NCBI RefSeq assembly: GCF_006980705.1
Contig: NZ_SBHO01000008.1
Coordinates: 48,728-112,727 of the forward strand
Reading direction: 5' to 3'
DNA: 64,000 nucleotides
From: Tepidiphilus olei
GTDB lineage: Bacteria > Pseudomonadota > Gammaproteobacteria > Burkholderiales > Rhodocyclaceae
The translations under genes were made by a program, and so were the position numbers. A model generated the notes under the pieces. It was not told the DNA's origin. It did not search any database and saw only the letters and a list, made by a program, of their open reading frames with translations. This document shows positions 1 through 10,862 of the stretch, one piece after another (within the stretch, counting starts at the first letter, position 1; every line of letters begins with the position of its first letter).

Positions 1-1
1 C

Positions 2-322
<321 letters not shown>

Positions 323-338
323 GCCCCGGAGACCCAGC

Positions 339-941
339 ATGAGTCGCATCGAACGTTTGGCGCAAACGCTACAGGAGGTGCTCGGCGACAAAGCGCTCGA
401 GGTGCTCCTCGACCGCGGCGAGGTGACCTTGCGCGTGAGCGTTGCCGACTATCCCCTCGTGGCCCAGTTGCTGCGGGATCATCCCGAGCTGGCTTTCGAG
501 CAGCTCATCGACCTCTCGGGGCTGGATTATTCCACCTATGGTAATCGCCCGTGGCCTGGTCATCGCTACGCCGTGGCCGTTCATTTGCTCTCCTTGCAGC
601 ACAACGTGCGTCTGCGCGTCAAGGTCTTCGCCGAAGACGACGAGTTTCCTCTGATTCCGTCCGTGATCGAGGTCTGGCCCAGTGTCGACTGGTATGAGCG
701 CGAGGCCTTCGACCTCTTCGGCATTCTCTTCGATGGACATCCCGATCTGCGGCGCATCCTCACGGATTATGGCTTCGTGGGTCATCCGCTGCGTAAAGAC
801 TTCCCGGTGAGCGGCCACGTCGAAATGCGCTACGATCCCCATCTACGCCGCGTGATCTACCAACCCGTCACGATCGAGCCGCGCGTCAATGCGCCGCGCA
901 TCGTGCGTGAAGCCCATTACGGGGACGTCGACCATGGCTGA
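339..941 (+). CDS. nuoC: NADH-quinone oxidoreductase subunit C
   Basis: NuoC (200 aa) is the 30-kDa subunit of the complex I connecting module, which packs against NuoB and NuoD near the quinone site. The family signature is visible as [10 protein letters not shown] followed by [13 protein letters not shown] and GHPLRKDFP in the C-terminal half. The open frame extends upstream into nuoB, but the ATG at 339 is preceded by a purine-rich GGAGA at about 328-332 and gives the normal length. NuoC and NuoD are separate proteins here, unlike the fused NuoCD of E. coli. The stop overlaps the nuoD start by 8 bases, suggesting translational coupling. Confidence 0.96.
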   Translation: MSRIERLAQTLQEVLGDKALEVLLDRGEVTLRVSVADYPLVAQLLRDHPELAFEQLIDLSGLDYSTYGNRPWPGHRYAVAVHLLSLQHNVRLRVKVFAEDDEFPLIPSVIEVWPSVDWYEREAFDLFGILFDGHPDLRRILTDYGFVGHPLRKDFPVSGHVEMRYDPHLRRVIYQPVTIEPRVNAPRIVREAHYGDVDHG

Positions 942-2187
942 GATTCGCAACTACACCATCAACTTCGGTCCGCAGCACCCTTCCGCGCATGGCGTGCTGC
1001 GGCTCATCCTCGAGCTCGACGGGGAAGTCGTCGCTCGTGCCGATCCGCACATCGGGCTGCTGCACCGTGGTACGGAAAAGCTCGCCGAGACACGCACTTG
1101 GGTGCAATCGGTCCCCTACATGGATCGGCTCGACTACGTCTCGATGATGTGCAATGAGCATGCATACTGCATGGCCATCGAGCGGCTGCTGGGTATCGAG
1201 GTGCCAATCCGCGCCCAGTACATCCGGGTGATGTTCGACGAGATCACGCGCATCCTCAATCACCTGCTCAACATTGGCACGCACGCGCTCGACATCGGCG
1301 CCATGACCATGGTGCTCTACACTTTCCGTGAGCGTGAGGATCTCATGGATGCGTACGAAGCGGTCTCCGGTGCGCGCATGCATGCTGCCTATTACCGACC
1401 GGGCGGCGTCTATCGCGACCTGCCCGATCAGATGCCGAAGTATCAGGTGAGCAAAGTCAAGGACGAGAAGCGCGTACGCGAGCTCAACCGCAACCGCGAA
1501 GGGTCGCTGCTCGATTTCCTGGAAGATTTCACCGAGCGTTTTCCCAAATACCTCGACGATTACCATGAGCTGCTCACCGACAACCGCATCTGGAAGCAGC
1601 GCACCGTTGGGATCGGCGTGGTCTCGCCCGAGCAGGCGCTCGCCTGGGGCTTCACCGGCCCTATGTTGCGTGGCTCCGGTGTGGCTTGGGATCTGCGCAA
1701 GAAGCAGCCCTACGAGGTCTACGACCAGCTCGAATTCGACATCCCCGTGGGCACCAATGGCGACTGCTACGATCGCTACTTGGTGCGCATGGAAGAGATG
1801 CGCCAGTCGAACCGAATCATCAAGCAGTGCATCGACTGGCTGCGCAAGAACCCCGGTCCGGTGATCACCGACAACCACAAGGTCGCGCCGCCACCACGAG
1901 CCAGGATGAAAGAAGGGATGGAGGAACTCATCCATCACTTCAAGCTGATGACCGAGGGGATTCACGTACCGCCGGGTGAAGTCTATGCTGCGGTCGAGCA
2001 TCCCAAAGGCGAATTCGGCGTCTATGCCGTCTCCGACGGCGCCAACAAACCCTACCGCGTCAAGCTGCGCGCGCCGGGCTTCGCGCATCTCTCGGCGATG
2101 GATCGCATGGCGCGGGGGCATCTCGTCGCCGACGTGGTGGCGATCATCGGGACCATGGACATCGTCTTCGGCGAGATCGACCGCTGA
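934..2187 (+). CDS. nuoD: NADH-quinone oxidoreductase subunit D
   Basis: NuoD (417 aa) is the 49-kDa subunit that forms the quinone-binding pocket with NuoB. It is related to [NiFe]-hydrogenase large subunits but has no metal ligands. Visible signatures are [14 protein letters not shown] at the N terminus, [12 protein letters not shown], and a C-terminal end with [10 protein letters not shown]. The ATG at 934 overlaps the end of nuoC. A further upstream in-frame start at 889 lies inside nuoC and would add residues not typical of the family. Length is normal for the unfused form. Confidence 0.97.
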   Translation: MAEIRNYTINFGPQHPSAHGVLRLILELDGEVVARADPHIGLLHRGTEKLAETRTWVQSVPYMDRLDYVSMMCNEHAYCMAIERLLGIEVPIRAQYIRVMFDEITRILNHLLNIGTHALDIGAMTMVLYTFREREDLMDAYEAVSGARMHAAYYRPGGVYRDLPDQMPKYQVSKVKDEKRVRELNRNREGSLLDFLEDFTERFPKYLDDYHELLTDNRIWKQRTVGIGVVSPEQALAWGFTGPMLRGSGVAWDLRKKQPYEVYDQLEFDIPVGTNGDCYDRYLVRMEEMRQSNRIIKQCIDWLRKNPGPVITDNHKVAPPPRARMKEGMEELIHHFKLMTEGIHVPPGEVYAAVEHPKGEFGVYAVSDGANKPYRVKLRAPGFAHLSAMDRMARGHLVADVVAIIGTMDIVFGEIDR

Positions 2188-2207
2188 GACGGGGAGAACG
2201 CACGACC

Positions 2208-2687
2208 ATGCTAAGTCAAGACTCGCTCGCAAAAATCGATCGTGAAATCGCCAAATACCCCGAAGGCCAGAAACGCTCGGCGGTGATGGCGGCGCTGCGC
2301 ATCGCGCAGGAGGAGAAGGGGTGGCTCGCCCCGGAGACGATCGAATTCGTCGCCGGCTATCTCGAGATCCCGCCGGTGGCCGCCTATGAAGTGGCCAGCT
2401 TCTACAACATGTACGATCTCGAGCCGGTGGGCAAGCACAAGATCACCGTGTGCACCAACCTGCCGTGCGCGCTCTCGGGCGGGGTCCATGCCGCCGAATA
2501 TCTCAAGGAAAAACTCGGCATCGATTTCGGCGAGACCACGCCCGATGGCCTCTTCACGCTCAAGGAAGGGGAGTGCATGGGGGCCTGCGGTGACGCACCC
2601 GTGATGCTCGTCAACAACCACCACATGTGCAGCTGGATGACGAAGGAAAAAATCGACCAGCTCATCGAGCAGCTGAGGGCCAAATGA
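2208..2687 (+). CDS. nuoE: NADH-quinone oxidoreductase subunit E
   Basis: NuoE (159 aa) is the 24-kDa subunit of the NADH-oxidising module and carries [2Fe-2S] cluster N1a. The four cysteine ligands are visible as CTNLPC (Cys82, Cys87) and CMGAC (Cys123, Cys127), in a thioredoxin-like fold. The N-terminal helical part includes [19 protein letters not shown], typical of the family. Its stop overlaps the nuoF start by 4 bases (ATGA at 2684-2687), so E and F are translationally coupled. Confidence 0.97.
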   Translation: MLSQDSLAKIDREIAKYPEGQKRSAVMAALRIAQEEKGWLAPETIEFVAGYLEIPPVAAYEVASFYNMYDLEPVGKHKITVCTNLPCALSGGVHAAEYLKEKLGIDFGETTPDGLFTLKEGECMGACGDAPVMLVNNHHMCSWMTKEKIDQLIEQLRAK

Positions 2688-4003
2688 GCGCGCAAGGACT
2701 GATCCTCAAGGGACTCGACGGCGACCGCACCTGGCGGCTCAAAGACTACGAAGTGCGCGGCGGCTATTCGGCCCTGCGCCGTCTCCTCACGGACAAAGTG
2801 CCGCCGGAGCAGGTGATCCAGGAAGTCAAGGCTTCCGGTTTGCGCGGTCGTGGCGGCGCCGGCTTTCCCACCGGGCTGAAATGGAGCTTCATGCCACGGC
2901 AGTTCCCCGGCGAGAAGTACGTTGTCTGTAACTCCGACGAGGGCGAGCCGGGTACTTTCAAAGATCGCGACATCCTGCGCTACAACCCGCACGCCGTCAT
3001 CGAGGGCATGATCATCGCGGGTTACGCCATGGGGTGCCGACGCGGGTACAACTACATCCACGGCGAAATCTTCGAAGTCTATCTGCGATTCGAAGAAGCG
3101 CTCGAAGAAGCCCGCGCCGCCGGCTACCTCGGCGAGAACATCCTCGGCAGCGATTTCTCCTTCGATCTCTACGCCCATCACGGCTACGGCGCCTACATCT
3201 GCGGCGAGGAGACGGCGCTGCTCGAATCGATCGAAGGCAAGAAAGGGCAGCCGCGCTTCAAGCCGCCTTTTCCGGCGAGCTTCGGCCTCTACGGCAAGCC
3301 CACCACGATCAACAACACCGAGACCTTCGCCTCCGTCCCCTTCATCCTGCAGATGGGCGGCGAGGCTTTTCTCAAGCTGGGCAAGCCCAACAACGGCGGC
3401 ACGAAGATCTTCTCCGTATCCGGCCACGTCAATCGTCCCGGCAACTACGAGGTGCCTCTGGGTACGCCGTTCGCCGAGCTGCTGGAGATGGCCGGCGGCG
3501 TGCGCGGTGGCCGCAAGCTCAAGGCGGTGATCCCCGGGGGTTCTTCGGCCCCGGTGTTGCCGGCCGAGATCATGATGCAGTGCACGATGGATTACGATTC
3601 CATCGCCAAAGCCGGCTCCATGCTCGGTTCGGGCGCGGTGATCGTGATGGACGAGACCACCTGCATGGTCAAGGCCCTGGAGCGCCTCTCCTACTTCTAT
3701 TTCGAAGAATCTTGCGGGCAATGCACCCCTTGCCGTGAGGGCACCGGTTGGCTCTACCGCGTCGTGCATCGCATCGAGCACGGGCAGGGGCGGCCCGAAG
3801 ATCTCGCGCTGCTCGAGTCGGTCACCGGCAACATCATGGGGCGTACCATCTGTGCCCTGGGGGATGCCGCTTCGATGCCGGTGCAGAGCTTCATCAAGCA
3901 CTTCCGCAGCGAATTCGAGCATCACATCGAGCACAAGCAGTGTCTGGTGCCGCCCGAAGTGCAGCGGGCGGGAAGTGAAATCTACGTGGGGCCGTCATGC
4001 TAG
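2684..4003 (+). CDS. nuoF: NADH-quinone oxidoreductase subunit F
   Basis: NuoF (439 aa) binds NADH and FMN and holds [4Fe-4S] cluster N3, so it is the entry point of electrons into complex I. The glycine-rich [16 protein letters not shown] near residues 50-66 is the NADH/FMN-binding signature. N3 ligands are in [12 protein letters not shown] (about residues 341-352) and in the later RTICALGDA. The upstream open frame reads into nuoE; the ATG at 2684 gives the normal N terminus. The 3' end overlaps nuoG by 7 bases. Confidence 0.97.
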   Translation: MSAQGLILKGLDGDRTWRLKDYEVRGGYSALRRLLTDKVPPEQVIQEVKASGLRGRGGAGFPTGLKWSFMPRQFPGEKYVVCNSDEGEPGTFKDRDILRYNPHAVIEGMIIAGYAMGCRRGYNYIHGEIFEVYLRFEEALEEARAAGYLGENILGSDFSFDLYAHHGYGAYICGEETALLESIEGKKGQPRFKPPFPASFGLYGKPTTINNTETFASVPFILQMGGEAFLKLGKPNNGGTKIFSVSGHVNRPGNYEVPLGTPFAELLEMAGGVRGGRKLKAVIPGGSSAPVLPAEIMMQCTMDYDSIAKAGSMLGSGAVIVMDETTCMVKALERLSYFYFEESCGQCTPCREGTGWLYRVVHRIEHGQGRPEDLALLESVTGNIMGRTICALGDAASMPVQSFIKHFRSEFEHHIEHKQCLVPPEVQRAGSEIYVGPSC

Positions 4004-6309
4004 AACTCGAAATCGACGGGAAGCCGGTCCAGGTCGACGACGGCAGCACCGTGATGGATGCGGCGAAGAAGCTGGGGATCTACATCCCGCACTTCTGCTA
4101 TCACAAGAAACTGTCGATCGCCGCCAACTGCCGCATGTGCCTGGTCCAAGTGGAAAAGGCACCCAAGCCGCTACCGGCTTGCGCCACGCCTGCCACCAAC
4201 GGCATGAAGGTGTATACGCACTCGCCGGCGGCGGTGAAGGCGCAGAAAGGGGTGATGGAGTTTCTCCTCATCAATCACCCTCTCGACTGCCCGATCTGCG
4301 ACCAGGGGGGGGAGTGTCAGCTGCAGGATCTGGCCGTCGGCTATGGTCAGAGCGCCTCGCGCTACGACGAAGAAAAGCGCGTGGTGCACGAAAAAGACCT
4401 CGGGCCCCTGGTGCAGACGTTCATGACGCGCTGCATCAACTGTACCCGCTGCGTACGTTTCCTCGACGAGATCGGCGGCTATCAGGAAATGGGGCAGGCG
4501 TTCCGCGGCGAGCGGGCCGAGATCATGCCCTTCCTCGGGCGCACGATCGACTCCGAGCTCTCGGGCAACATCATCGACCTCTGCCCGGTCGGGGCGCTCA
4601 CGTCCAAGCCCTTCCTCTACCGGGCGCGTACCTGGGAACTCACCCGTCGCCGCTCGGTGAGCCCGCACGACGGTTTCGGTTCCAACCTGATCGTGCAGTC
4701 GCGCCACGACGTGGTCAAGCGGGTGTTGCCGCTCGATACCGAAGCGATCAACGAATGCTGGCTCTCCGACCGCGACCGTTTCGCCTATCCCGGGCTCGAA
4801 GCGGCCGACCGGCTCACGACTCCGCTCGTCAAGCGCGACGGCCAATGGGTGGAAGTCGATTGGGCGACGGCGCTCGAAGTGGCGGTCAATCGCCTCAAGA
4901 GCGTCATCGACGAGGAGGGGGCACGGCAGGTGGCCTTCCTTGCGCACCCCATGGCCACCGTCGAGGAGCTCCATCTGCTCAAACGCCTGGGTGAAGCTCT
5001 GGGGGTGGGGCTGGTCGATGCGCGTCCCGATCGGCTGGATGCCAGAGCCGATGCCGCCCGCGGCGCTGTCGCCTGGCTCGGCATGGAGTATGCCGACGTC
5101 GCGGCGCTCGATCGCCTCTTCGTGATCGGTTCCGCCTTGCGCCAGGATCTGCCGCTCCTCGCGCACCGCGTGCGGCAGGCGGCCAAACGCGGGCTCGAGG
5201 TGGCTGCGCTCGATTTCGTCGCCGACGACTGGCGCCTGCCGGTCGCGCCGCGGCTCGTGGCCAAACCCAGTGAATTCGTCGCCCGCCTTGCTGCCGTGGT
5301 GCGTGCCGCGGCCGAAGCGAAAGGTGTGGCGGTGCCGAGCGCAGCCGGAGAGGCTGCTGCGCCCAATGAAGCGGAACGGGCAATCGCTCGGCAGCTGCTT
5401 TCGGGTGAGCGGCGAGCGATCTGGCTCGGGGCGCTTGCCCTGGCGCATCCGGATGCGGCAGCGATCGAGTCCCTTGCCACGGAATTGGCCCAGATTTCCG
5501 GCGCGACGCTCGGCTGGTTGCCGGCCGGGGCGAATGCCGTCGGGGCGCAGCTCGTGGGGGCGATCGGCGCCGAGACGGCACTCGCTTCGCTCGCGCAGCC
5601 GCGCTCGGCCTACCTGTTGCTGCACCTGGAGCCGGAAGACTTTGCCGACGAGATGGCAGCCCAGGCGGCTTTCGAGCGTGCCCGCACCGTGGTGGCCCTC
5701 ACGTCCTATGCCGGAGAGGCGTTACGTGCCCGTGCCGACGTGTTGCTGCCGGTGGCGCCCTTCACCGAGACGTCCGGCACCTTCGTCAATCTCGCAGGCA
5801 TGGCGCAGTCCTTCACCGCCGTGGTGCGCCCCAAGGGGGAGACCCGCCCGGCGTGGAAAGTGCTGCGTGCGCTCGGTGCGATGCTCGAGCTCCAAGGGTT
5901 CGCCCAGCAGAGCTCGGAGGAAGTGACGGCCGAGGCCCTTCCCTCGGGCTGGCAGACGCGTCTCGCGCGCACGGGGGTCTCCGGTTTCAGCGCGGCGACG
6001 TGGCCTTCCGGCGAAGGTGTGGAGCGTATCCCGCTCGTGCATCCTTACGCGCGTGATCCGATCGTGCGCCGTTCCCCGCCGTTGCAGCAGACGGCGGAAG
6101 CGCGCCGTCTGCGCATGGCGCGTCTGCATCCGGATACGGCTCGGGCGCTGAACGTGGCCGAAGGGGATCGGATCGGTGTGGGAATGGGGTGTGTGGCCGA
6201 GGCGGCGCTCGATGCCGGGGTGCCGCCGGGCGCCGTGTTGCTTGCCTGTGACGAGACGTTTGCCCGGGCAGGGCATCCATGGGCGGTGCTGACTGTGGAG
6301 CGTGCATGA
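3997..6309 (+). CDS. nuoG: NADH-quinone oxidoreductase subunit G
   Basis: NuoG (770 aa) is the large iron-sulfur subunit of the peripheral arm. In order, the sequence shows a ferredoxin-like domain with N1b ligands (HFCYHKK, CRMC and ACATP, residues ~30-75), the N5 motif [14 protein letters not shown] (~94-107), the N4 motif CINCTRC (~146) with CPVGAL (~196), then a degenerate molybdopterin-oxidoreductase domain to the C terminus. The N7 cluster cysteines found in E. coli and Thermus are absent: the stretch after [10 protein letters not shown] has no CxxCxxxC motif, so this is the eight-cluster type. The C-terminal half is Ala/Arg-rich and less conserved. It overlaps nuoH by 4 bases. Confidence 0.96.
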   Translation: MLELEIDGKPVQVDDGSTVMDAAKKLGIYIPHFCYHKKLSIAANCRMCLVQVEKAPKPLPACATPATNGMKVYTHSPAAVKAQKGVMEFLLINHPLDCPICDQGGECQLQDLAVGYGQSASRYDEEKRVVHEKDLGPLVQTFMTRCINCTRCVRFLDEIGGYQEMGQAFRGERAEIMPFLGRTIDSELSGNIIDLCPVGALTSKPFLYRARTWELTRRRSVSPHDGFGSNLIVQSRHDVVKRVLPLDTEAINECWLSDRDRFAYPGLEAADRLTTPLVKRDGQWVEVDWATALEVAVNRLKSVIDEEGARQVAFLAHPMATVEELHLLKRLGEALGVGLVDARPDRLDARADAARGAVAWLGMEYADVAALDRLFVIGSALRQDLPLLAHRVRQAAKRGLEVAALDFVADDWRLPVAPRLVAKPSEFVARLAAVVRAAAEAKGVAVPSAAGEAAAPNEAERAIARQLLSGERRAIWLGALALAHPDAAAIESLATELAQISGATLGWLPAGANAVGAQLVGAIGAETALASLAQPRSAYLLLHLEPEDFADEMAAQAAFERARTVVALTSYAGEALRARADVLLPVAPFTETSGTFVNLAGMAQSFTAVVRPKGETRPAWKVLRALGAMLELQGFAQQSSEEVTAEALPSGWQTRLARTGVSGFSAATWPSGEGVERIPLVHPYARDPIVRRSPPLQQTAEARRLRMARLHPDTARALNVAEGDRIGVGMGCVAEAALDAGVPPGAVLLACDETFARAGHPWAVLTVERA

Positions 6310-7358
6310 TGGAAGCGACGTGGCAAACTCTCGCGACGTGGTTCGGCCCGACTTGGCCGGCGGTTTGGGTGTTATTGAAGATCATCGCCCTTCTCATCCC
6401 CTTGATGCTGGCGGTGGCGTACCTGACCTTTGCCGAGCGCAAAGTCATCGGCTACATGCAGGTGCGCATCGGTCCGAACCGTGTCGGCCCCAAGGGGTGG
6501 TTGCAACCGATCGCTGACGCCTTGAAACTCCTTTTCAAGGAAGTGATTTTCCCGACCCAGGCGAACAAAGGGCTGTACGTGATCGGTCCGATCATGGCGC
6601 TCACACCGGCCCTGCTCGCCTGGGTGGCGATTCCTTTCGGCGAGAACACGTGGATCGCCAACCTCAACGCGGGTGTCCTCTTCGTCTTGGCCGTTACGTC
6701 ATTGGAAGTCTACGGGGTGATCATCGCGGGCTGGGCCTCGAACTCCAAATATCCGTTTCTCGGAGCGATGCGCGCCTCGGCCCAGATGGTTTCCTACGAA
6801 GTGGCGATGGGGTTCGGCCTGATCTCGGTGCTGCTCGTGGCCGGTAGCCTCAATTTCATCGATATCGTGCATTCACAGGCTCAGGGTCGGTTCGCCGAGA
6901 TGGGCTTGGGGTTCCTGTCCTGGAACTGGCTGCCGCTCTTGCCGCTCGCGGTGGTGTATTTCATCTCGGGCGTGGCCGAGACCAACCGTGCACCCTTCGA
7001 CGTGGTCGAGGGTGAATCCGAGATCGTGGCCGGGCACATGGTGGAGTATTCGGGGATGGCGTTCGCGCTCTTCTTCCTCGCCGAATACGCCAACATGATC
7101 CTGGTTTCTTTCCTCACCTCGATCTTCTTCTTCGGGGGCTGGCTCTCTCCGGTGGGTTTCCTGCCCGACGGCCTGCACTGGCTGCTCATCAAGGCGGCGG
7201 TGTTCCTCTTCCTCTTTCTGTGGTTCCGCGCCACCTTCCCGCGGTTCCGTTATGACCATATCATGCGTCTGGGGTGGAAGGTCTTCGTCCCGATCACCTT
7301 GATCTGGCTGTTCGTGGTGACGGTGTGGCTGCTCTCGCCACTGTCGATCTGGCGCTGA
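6306..7358 (+). CDS. nuoH: NADH-quinone oxidoreductase subunit H
   Basis: NuoH (350 aa) is the membrane subunit that joins the peripheral arm to the membrane arm and contributes to the quinone channel. About eight hydrophobic segments are visible. Signatures include [20 protein letters not shown] near the N terminus and [20 protein letters not shown] in the cytoplasmic loop. Tandem ATGs lie at 6306 and 6309; the first overlaps the nuoG stop as ATGA and either could be used. Length is normal for the family. Confidence 0.96.
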   Translation: MMEATWQTLATWFGPTWPAVWVLLKIIALLIPLMLAVAYLTFAERKVIGYMQVRIGPNRVGPKGWLQPIADALKLLFKEVIFPTQANKGLYVIGPIMALTPALLAWVAIPFGENTWIANLNAGVLFVLAVTSLEVYGVIIAGWASNSKYPFLGAMRASAQMVSYEVAMGFGLISVLLVAGSLNFIDIVHSQAQGRFAEMGLGFLSWNWLPLLPLAVVYFISGVAETNRAPFDVVEGESEIVAGHMVEYSGMAFALFFLAEYANMILVSFLTSIFFFGGWLSPVGFLPDGLHWLLIKAAVFLFLFLWFRATFPRFRYDHIMRLGWKVFVPITLIWLFVVTVWLLSPLSIWR

Positions 7359-7368
7359 GGAGAATACG

Positions 7369-7854
7369 ATGGGCGCGCACAACCTGATCGGAACCTTGTT
7401 CCTCAAAGAGCTCTTCAAAGGGCTCGCCGTGACCGGGCGGCACTTTTTCGCCCGCAAGATCACGGTGCAATATCCCGAAGAGCGCACGCCGCAGAGTCCT
7501 CGTTTTCGCGGGTTGCACGCGCTGCGTCGCTATCCCAACGGCGAAGAGCGCTGCATCGCCTGTAAGCTGTGCGAGGCGATCTGCCCGGCCATGGCCATCA
7601 CCATCGAGGCCGAGCCGCGTGCCGATGGCTCGCGCCGTACCACGCGCTACGACATCGACCTGACCAAGTGCATCTTCTGCGGCTTTTGTGAGGAGGCCTG
7701 CCCCGTGGATGCCATCGTCGAGACGCGGGTGTTCGAGTACCACGGGGAGCAGCGCGGCGATCTCTATTACACCAAGCAGATGCTGCTGGCAGTGGGCGAC
7801 AAGTACGAAGCGCAGATCGCTGCCGATCGTGCGGCCGACGCGAAGTATCGTTGA
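7369..7854 (+). CDS. nuoI: NADH-quinone oxidoreductase subunit I
   Basis: NuoI (161 aa) is the ferredoxin-like subunit carrying [4Fe-4S] clusters N6a and N6b, between NuoG and NuoB in the electron path. Both eight-iron motifs are intact: [12 protein letters not shown] (Cys62, 65, 68, 72) and [12 protein letters not shown] (Cys101, 104, 107, 111). An N-terminal amphipathic helix ([13 protein letters not shown]) would lie on the membrane. It follows nuoH by 10 bases with a GAGGAGA ribosome binding site. Confidence 0.97.
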   Translation: MGAHNLIGTLFLKELFKGLAVTGRHFFARKITVQYPEERTPQSPRFRGLHALRRYPNGEERCIACKLCEAICPAMAITIEAEPRADGSRRTTRYDIDLTKCIFCGFCEEACPVDAIVETRVFEYHGEQRGDLYYTKQMLLAVGDKYEAQIAADRAADAKYR

Positions 7855-7873
7855 GCCGGGAAAAGGACAGGCC

Positions 7874-8470
7874 ATGGAATTCCAAACCGTCGTTTTTTAT
7901 CTCTTTGGCGCGATCGCGGTAGCCGCAGCCCTAGGGGTGATTCTGGTGCGTAATCCGGTGCATGCCGCCCTGTGCCTGGTGCTCGTTTTCTTCTCTTCCG
8001 CGGCGATCTGGCTCTTGCTCGAGGCAGAATTCCTGGCCATCACCTTGGTGCTCGTCTATGTGGGCGCCGTGATGGTGCTCTTCCTCTTCGTCGTAATGAT
8101 GCTCGACATCAACGTCGATCGTTTGCGCGAGGGATTCTGGTCCAACCTACCGCTGGGTTTGTTGGTGGCGGCGGTGCTGGTAGTCGAGATGCTGCTCGTG
8201 CTCACGGGAGATGTCTTCCGCCAGGCTTCCTCTCCACCCGCCTTGCCAACCGATGCGAGCAATACCGAATCGATCGGTCGAGTGCTCTACACCCTCTATT
8301 CCTATCCCTTCGAGCTGGCGGCGATGATCCTGCTCGTGGCGATGGTGGCTGCGGTGAGCCTGACGCTGCGCAAGCGCAAGGACGTGCGTTATCTCGATCC
8401 GGCCGAACAGGTGAAGGTGAAAGCAGCCGATCGGTTGCGGGTGATCTCCATGCCCGCAGAAAAAGAGTGA
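7874..8470 (+). CDS. nuoJ: NADH-quinone oxidoreductase subunit J
   Basis: NuoJ (198 aa) is a small antiporter-associated membrane subunit with about five transmembrane helices. The segment with [20 protein letters not shown] is the conserved pi-bulge helix (TM3) of the family. The open frame extends back into nuoI, but the ATG at 7874 follows an AAAAGGACAG ribosome binding site and begins the typical [12 protein letters not shown]. It is followed by nuoK after 13 bases. Confidence 0.95.
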   Translation: MEFQTVVFYLFGAIAVAAALGVILVRNPVHAALCLVLVFFSSAAIWLLLEAEFLAITLVLVYVGAVMVLFLFVVMMLDINVDRLREGFWSNLPLGLLVAAVLVVEMLLVLTGDVFRQASSPPALPTDASNTESIGRVLYTLYSYPFELAAMILLVAMVAAVSLTLRKRKDVRYLDPAEQVKVKAADRLRVISMPAEKE

Positions 8471-8483
8471 GCGGGGAGACATC

Positions 8484-8789
8484 ATGCTGACTTTGTCCCA
8501 TTATTTGGTGTTCGGCGCCATCCTGTTCGCGATCAGCGTGGTCGGAATTTTCCTCAACCGCAAGAACCTGATCGTGTTGTTGATGGCCATCGAGTTGATG
8601 CTGCTGGCGGTGAATACGAATTTCGTGGCTTTTTCCCGCTACCTGGGAGACATCCATGGACAGATCTTCGTCTTCTTCATCCTGACGGTGGCGGCGGCCG
8701 AGGCCGCGATCGGGCTGGCGATCCTGGTGGTGCTGTTCCGCAACCGCCGCTCCATCCACGTCGATGACCTCGACCAACTGAAGGGTTGA
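8484..8789 (+). CDS. nuoK: NADH-quinone oxidoreductase subunit K
   Basis: NuoK (101 aa) is a three-helix membrane subunit related to MrpC and part of the proton-translocation path. The two conserved membrane glutamates are visible, in [11 protein letters not shown] and in [13 protein letters not shown]. The GGGGAGA at 8471-8477 is a good ribosome binding site for the ATG at 8484. It is of exactly the usual family length. Confidence 0.96.
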   Translation: MLTLSHYLVFGAILFAISVVGIFLNRKNLIVLLMAIELMLLAVNTNFVAFSRYLGDIHGQIFVFFILTVAAAEAAIGLAILVVLFRNRRSIHVDDLDQLKG

Positions 8790-8794
8790 TTGCG

Positions 8795-10804
8795 ATGAGC
8801 GCGATGAACGAAATGAAAACGCTCTATCTCCTGGTCCCGTTCGCGCCGCTGGTGGGTTCCATCGTGGCGGGGCTCTTCGGTCGCTGGGTGGGGCGCCGTG
8901 GGGCGCATACGGTCACCATCCTCGGTGTGCTCGTGTCCTTCCTCGCCTCGATCGCGATCTATTTCGACGTGCAGGCGGGTAACACGTTCAACGGGCCGCT
9001 CTATGTCTGGGGTACGAGCGATGGGCTCTCCTTCCAGGTGGGATTCCTCATCGACCCGCTCACGGTGATGATGATGCTCGTGGTCACTTTCGTGTCGCTG
9101 ATGGTGCATATCTACACCATCGGCTACATGGCCGATGATCCGGGCTATACGCGCTTTTTCAGCTACATCTCGCTCTTTACCTTCTCGATGCTGATGTTGG
9201 TGATGGCCAACAACTTCCTGCAGCTCTTCTTCGGCTGGGAAGCGGTGGGCTTGGTGTCGTACTTGTTGATCGGTTTCTGGTACACGCGTCCTAGTGCCAT
9301 CTACGCCAATCTCAAGGCCTTCTTGGTCAATCGCGTCGGCGACTTCGGCTTCCTCTTGGGTATCGGTCTGGTGGCGGCCTATGCGGGTTCTCTCGATTAT
9401 GTCGAAGTATTTGCCAAGGCCGAGCATCTGGCGGGGCTCACCGAGACGGTCACCGGTTGGCCGCTCGTGACCGCCATCTGTATCGCGCTCTTCGTCGGCG
9501 CCATGGGCAAATCGGCCCAGGTCCCCTTGCACGTGTGGCTGCCGGATTCGATGGAAGGTCCGACGCCGATCTCGGCGCTCATCCACGCCGCGACCATGGT
9601 CACGGCCGGTATCTTCATGGTGGCGCGTATGTCGCCGCTCTTCGAGCTCTCCGACACCGCGCTCTCCTTCGTGCTGATCATCGGCGCCACGACCGCGCTC
9701 TTCATGGGTTTTCTCGGGATCGTGCAGAACGACATCAAGCGCGTGGTGGCCTATTCGACCCTGTCGCAGCTCGGCTACATGACGGTGGCGCTGGGCGCGT
9801 CGGCCTATTCGGCGGCGGTGTTCCACCTCATGACGCACGCCTTCTTCAAGGCGCTGCTCTTCCTCGCCGCCGGTTCGGTCATCATCGGCATGCACCATGA
9901 CCAGGACATGCGGAACATGGGGGGCTTGCGCAAGTACATGCCCATCACCTGGATCACGGCGCTCATCGGCTCGCTCGCGCTCATCGGCACGCCCTTCTTC
10001 TCCGGATTCTACTCCAAGGACACCATCATCGAGGCGGTGGCCGAGGCGAACGTCTTCGGCGCGGGGTACGCCTATTTCTGCGTGCTCGCCGGCGTCTTCG
10101 TCACGGCGTTCTACACCTTCCGCATGTATTTCCTCGTCTTCCACGGCAAGGAGCGTTTCGAGAAAGCGCACCATGGGCACGAGGCGCATGGTCACGACGA
10201 GCATCATGGGCTGGCGCCGGGCGAGAAACCGCATGAATCCCCTGCCGTGGTGACGGTGCCGCTGGTGCTCTTGGCCGTTCCCTCGGTGGTGATCGGCTAT
10301 TTCACGATCGAGCCCATGCTCTACGGTGGTTGGTTCGGTGACGCGATTCAGGTGCTCGCCGAGAAACACCCGGCCATGGAGAAACTCGCCGAGGAATTCC
10401 ACGGGCCTCTGGCGATGGCTTTGCACGGTTTCACCACGGCGCCGTTCTGGCTCGCGCTCGCCGGCGTCGTGTTCGCCTGGTTCTGCTACCTGGTACGTCC
10501 GCAGGTGCCGGAATTCTTCGCGCGCACGTTCCGCCCGATCTACGTGCTGCTGGAGAACAAGTACTATTTCGACCGATTCAACGAGGTGGTCTTTGCCGGC
10601 GGGGCGCGGTTGCTTGGGCGTTTCCTCTGGCAGATCGGCGATCGCACCATCATCGACGGAGCCGTGGTCAATGGCTCGGCTTCCATGGTGGGTGAGATCG
10701 CTGCTGCGGCGCGCACCTTGCAGTCCGGGCGGCTCTACCACTACGCCTTCGCGATGATCGTCGGCATGGTGGTGTTGCTCTGGTTCATCTACGGCGGACA
10801 TTGA
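8795..10804 (+). CDS. nuoL: NADH-quinone oxidoreductase subunit L
   Basis: NuoL (669 aa) is the distal antiporter-like subunit with the long lateral helix. Visible features are many transmembrane segments, LFFGWEAVGLVSYLLIGFW, the core KSAQVPLHVWLPDSMEGPTP with its conserved Lys, and HAFFKALLFLAAGS. A histidine-rich loop sits at about residues 459-475 (HHGHEAHGHDEHHG), as in several betaproteobacterial homologues. The ATG at 8795 is preferred over an in-frame TTG at 8786 that overlaps nuoK. A 58-base gap follows before nuoM, the widest in the operon. Confidence 0.95.
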   Translation: MSAMNEMKTLYLLVPFAPLVGSIVAGLFGRWVGRRGAHTVTILGVLVSFLASIAIYFDVQAGNTFNGPLYVWGTSDGLSFQVGFLIDPLTVMMMLVVTFVSLMVHIYTIGYMADDPGYTRFFSYISLFTFSMLMLVMANNFLQLFFGWEAVGLVSYLLIGFWYTRPSAIYANLKAFLVNRVGDFGFLLGIGLVAAYAGSLDYVEVFAKAEHLAGLTETVTGWPLVTAICIALFVGAMGKSAQVPLHVWLPDSMEGPTPISALIHAATMVTAGIFMVARMSPLFELSDTALSFVLIIGATTALFMGFLGIVQNDIKRVVAYSTLSQLGYMTVALGASAYSAAVFHLMTHAFFKALLFLAAGSVIIGMHHDQDMRNMGGLRKYMPITWITALIGSLALIGTPFFSGFYSKDTIIEAVAEANVFGAGYAYFCVLAGVFVTAFYTFRMYFLVFHGKERFEKAHHGHEAHGHDEHHGLAPGEKPHESPAVVTVPLVLLAVPSVVIGYFTIEPMLYGGWFGDAIQVLAEKHPAMEKLAEEFHGPLAMALHGFTTAPFWLALAGVVFAWFCYLVRPQVPEFFARTFRPIYVLLENKYYFDRFNEVVFAGGARLLGRFLWQIGDRTIIDGAVVNGSASMVGEIAAAARTLQSGRLYHYAFAMIVGMVVLLWFIYGGH

Positions 10805-10806
10805 GG

Positions 10807-10827
10807 CGGGATCAGGTCCCGATTTTT
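10807..10827 (+). terminator. weak hairpin plus T-run between nuoL and nuoM
   Basis: A 5-bp inverted repeat (CGGGA at 10807-10811, TCCCG at 10817-10821) is followed by ATTTTTA. It looks like a weak intrinsic terminator or attenuator inside the operon, and could lower nuoMN expression. The short stem makes it uncertain. Confidence 0.3.
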
Positions 10828-10862
10828 ACGATACCAAGACGACGCGCACACGGAAGAGCGAT

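Noticed and set aside
886..2232. 448-codon open frame on the minus strand
   Set aside because: It is antisense to nuoD, which has clear motifs; no family resemblance in the minus-strand translation.
8639..10801. 720-codon open frame on the minus strand
   Set aside because: It is antisense to nuoL throughout, with a low-complexity His/Arg/Glu-rich translation typical of GC-rich shadow frames.
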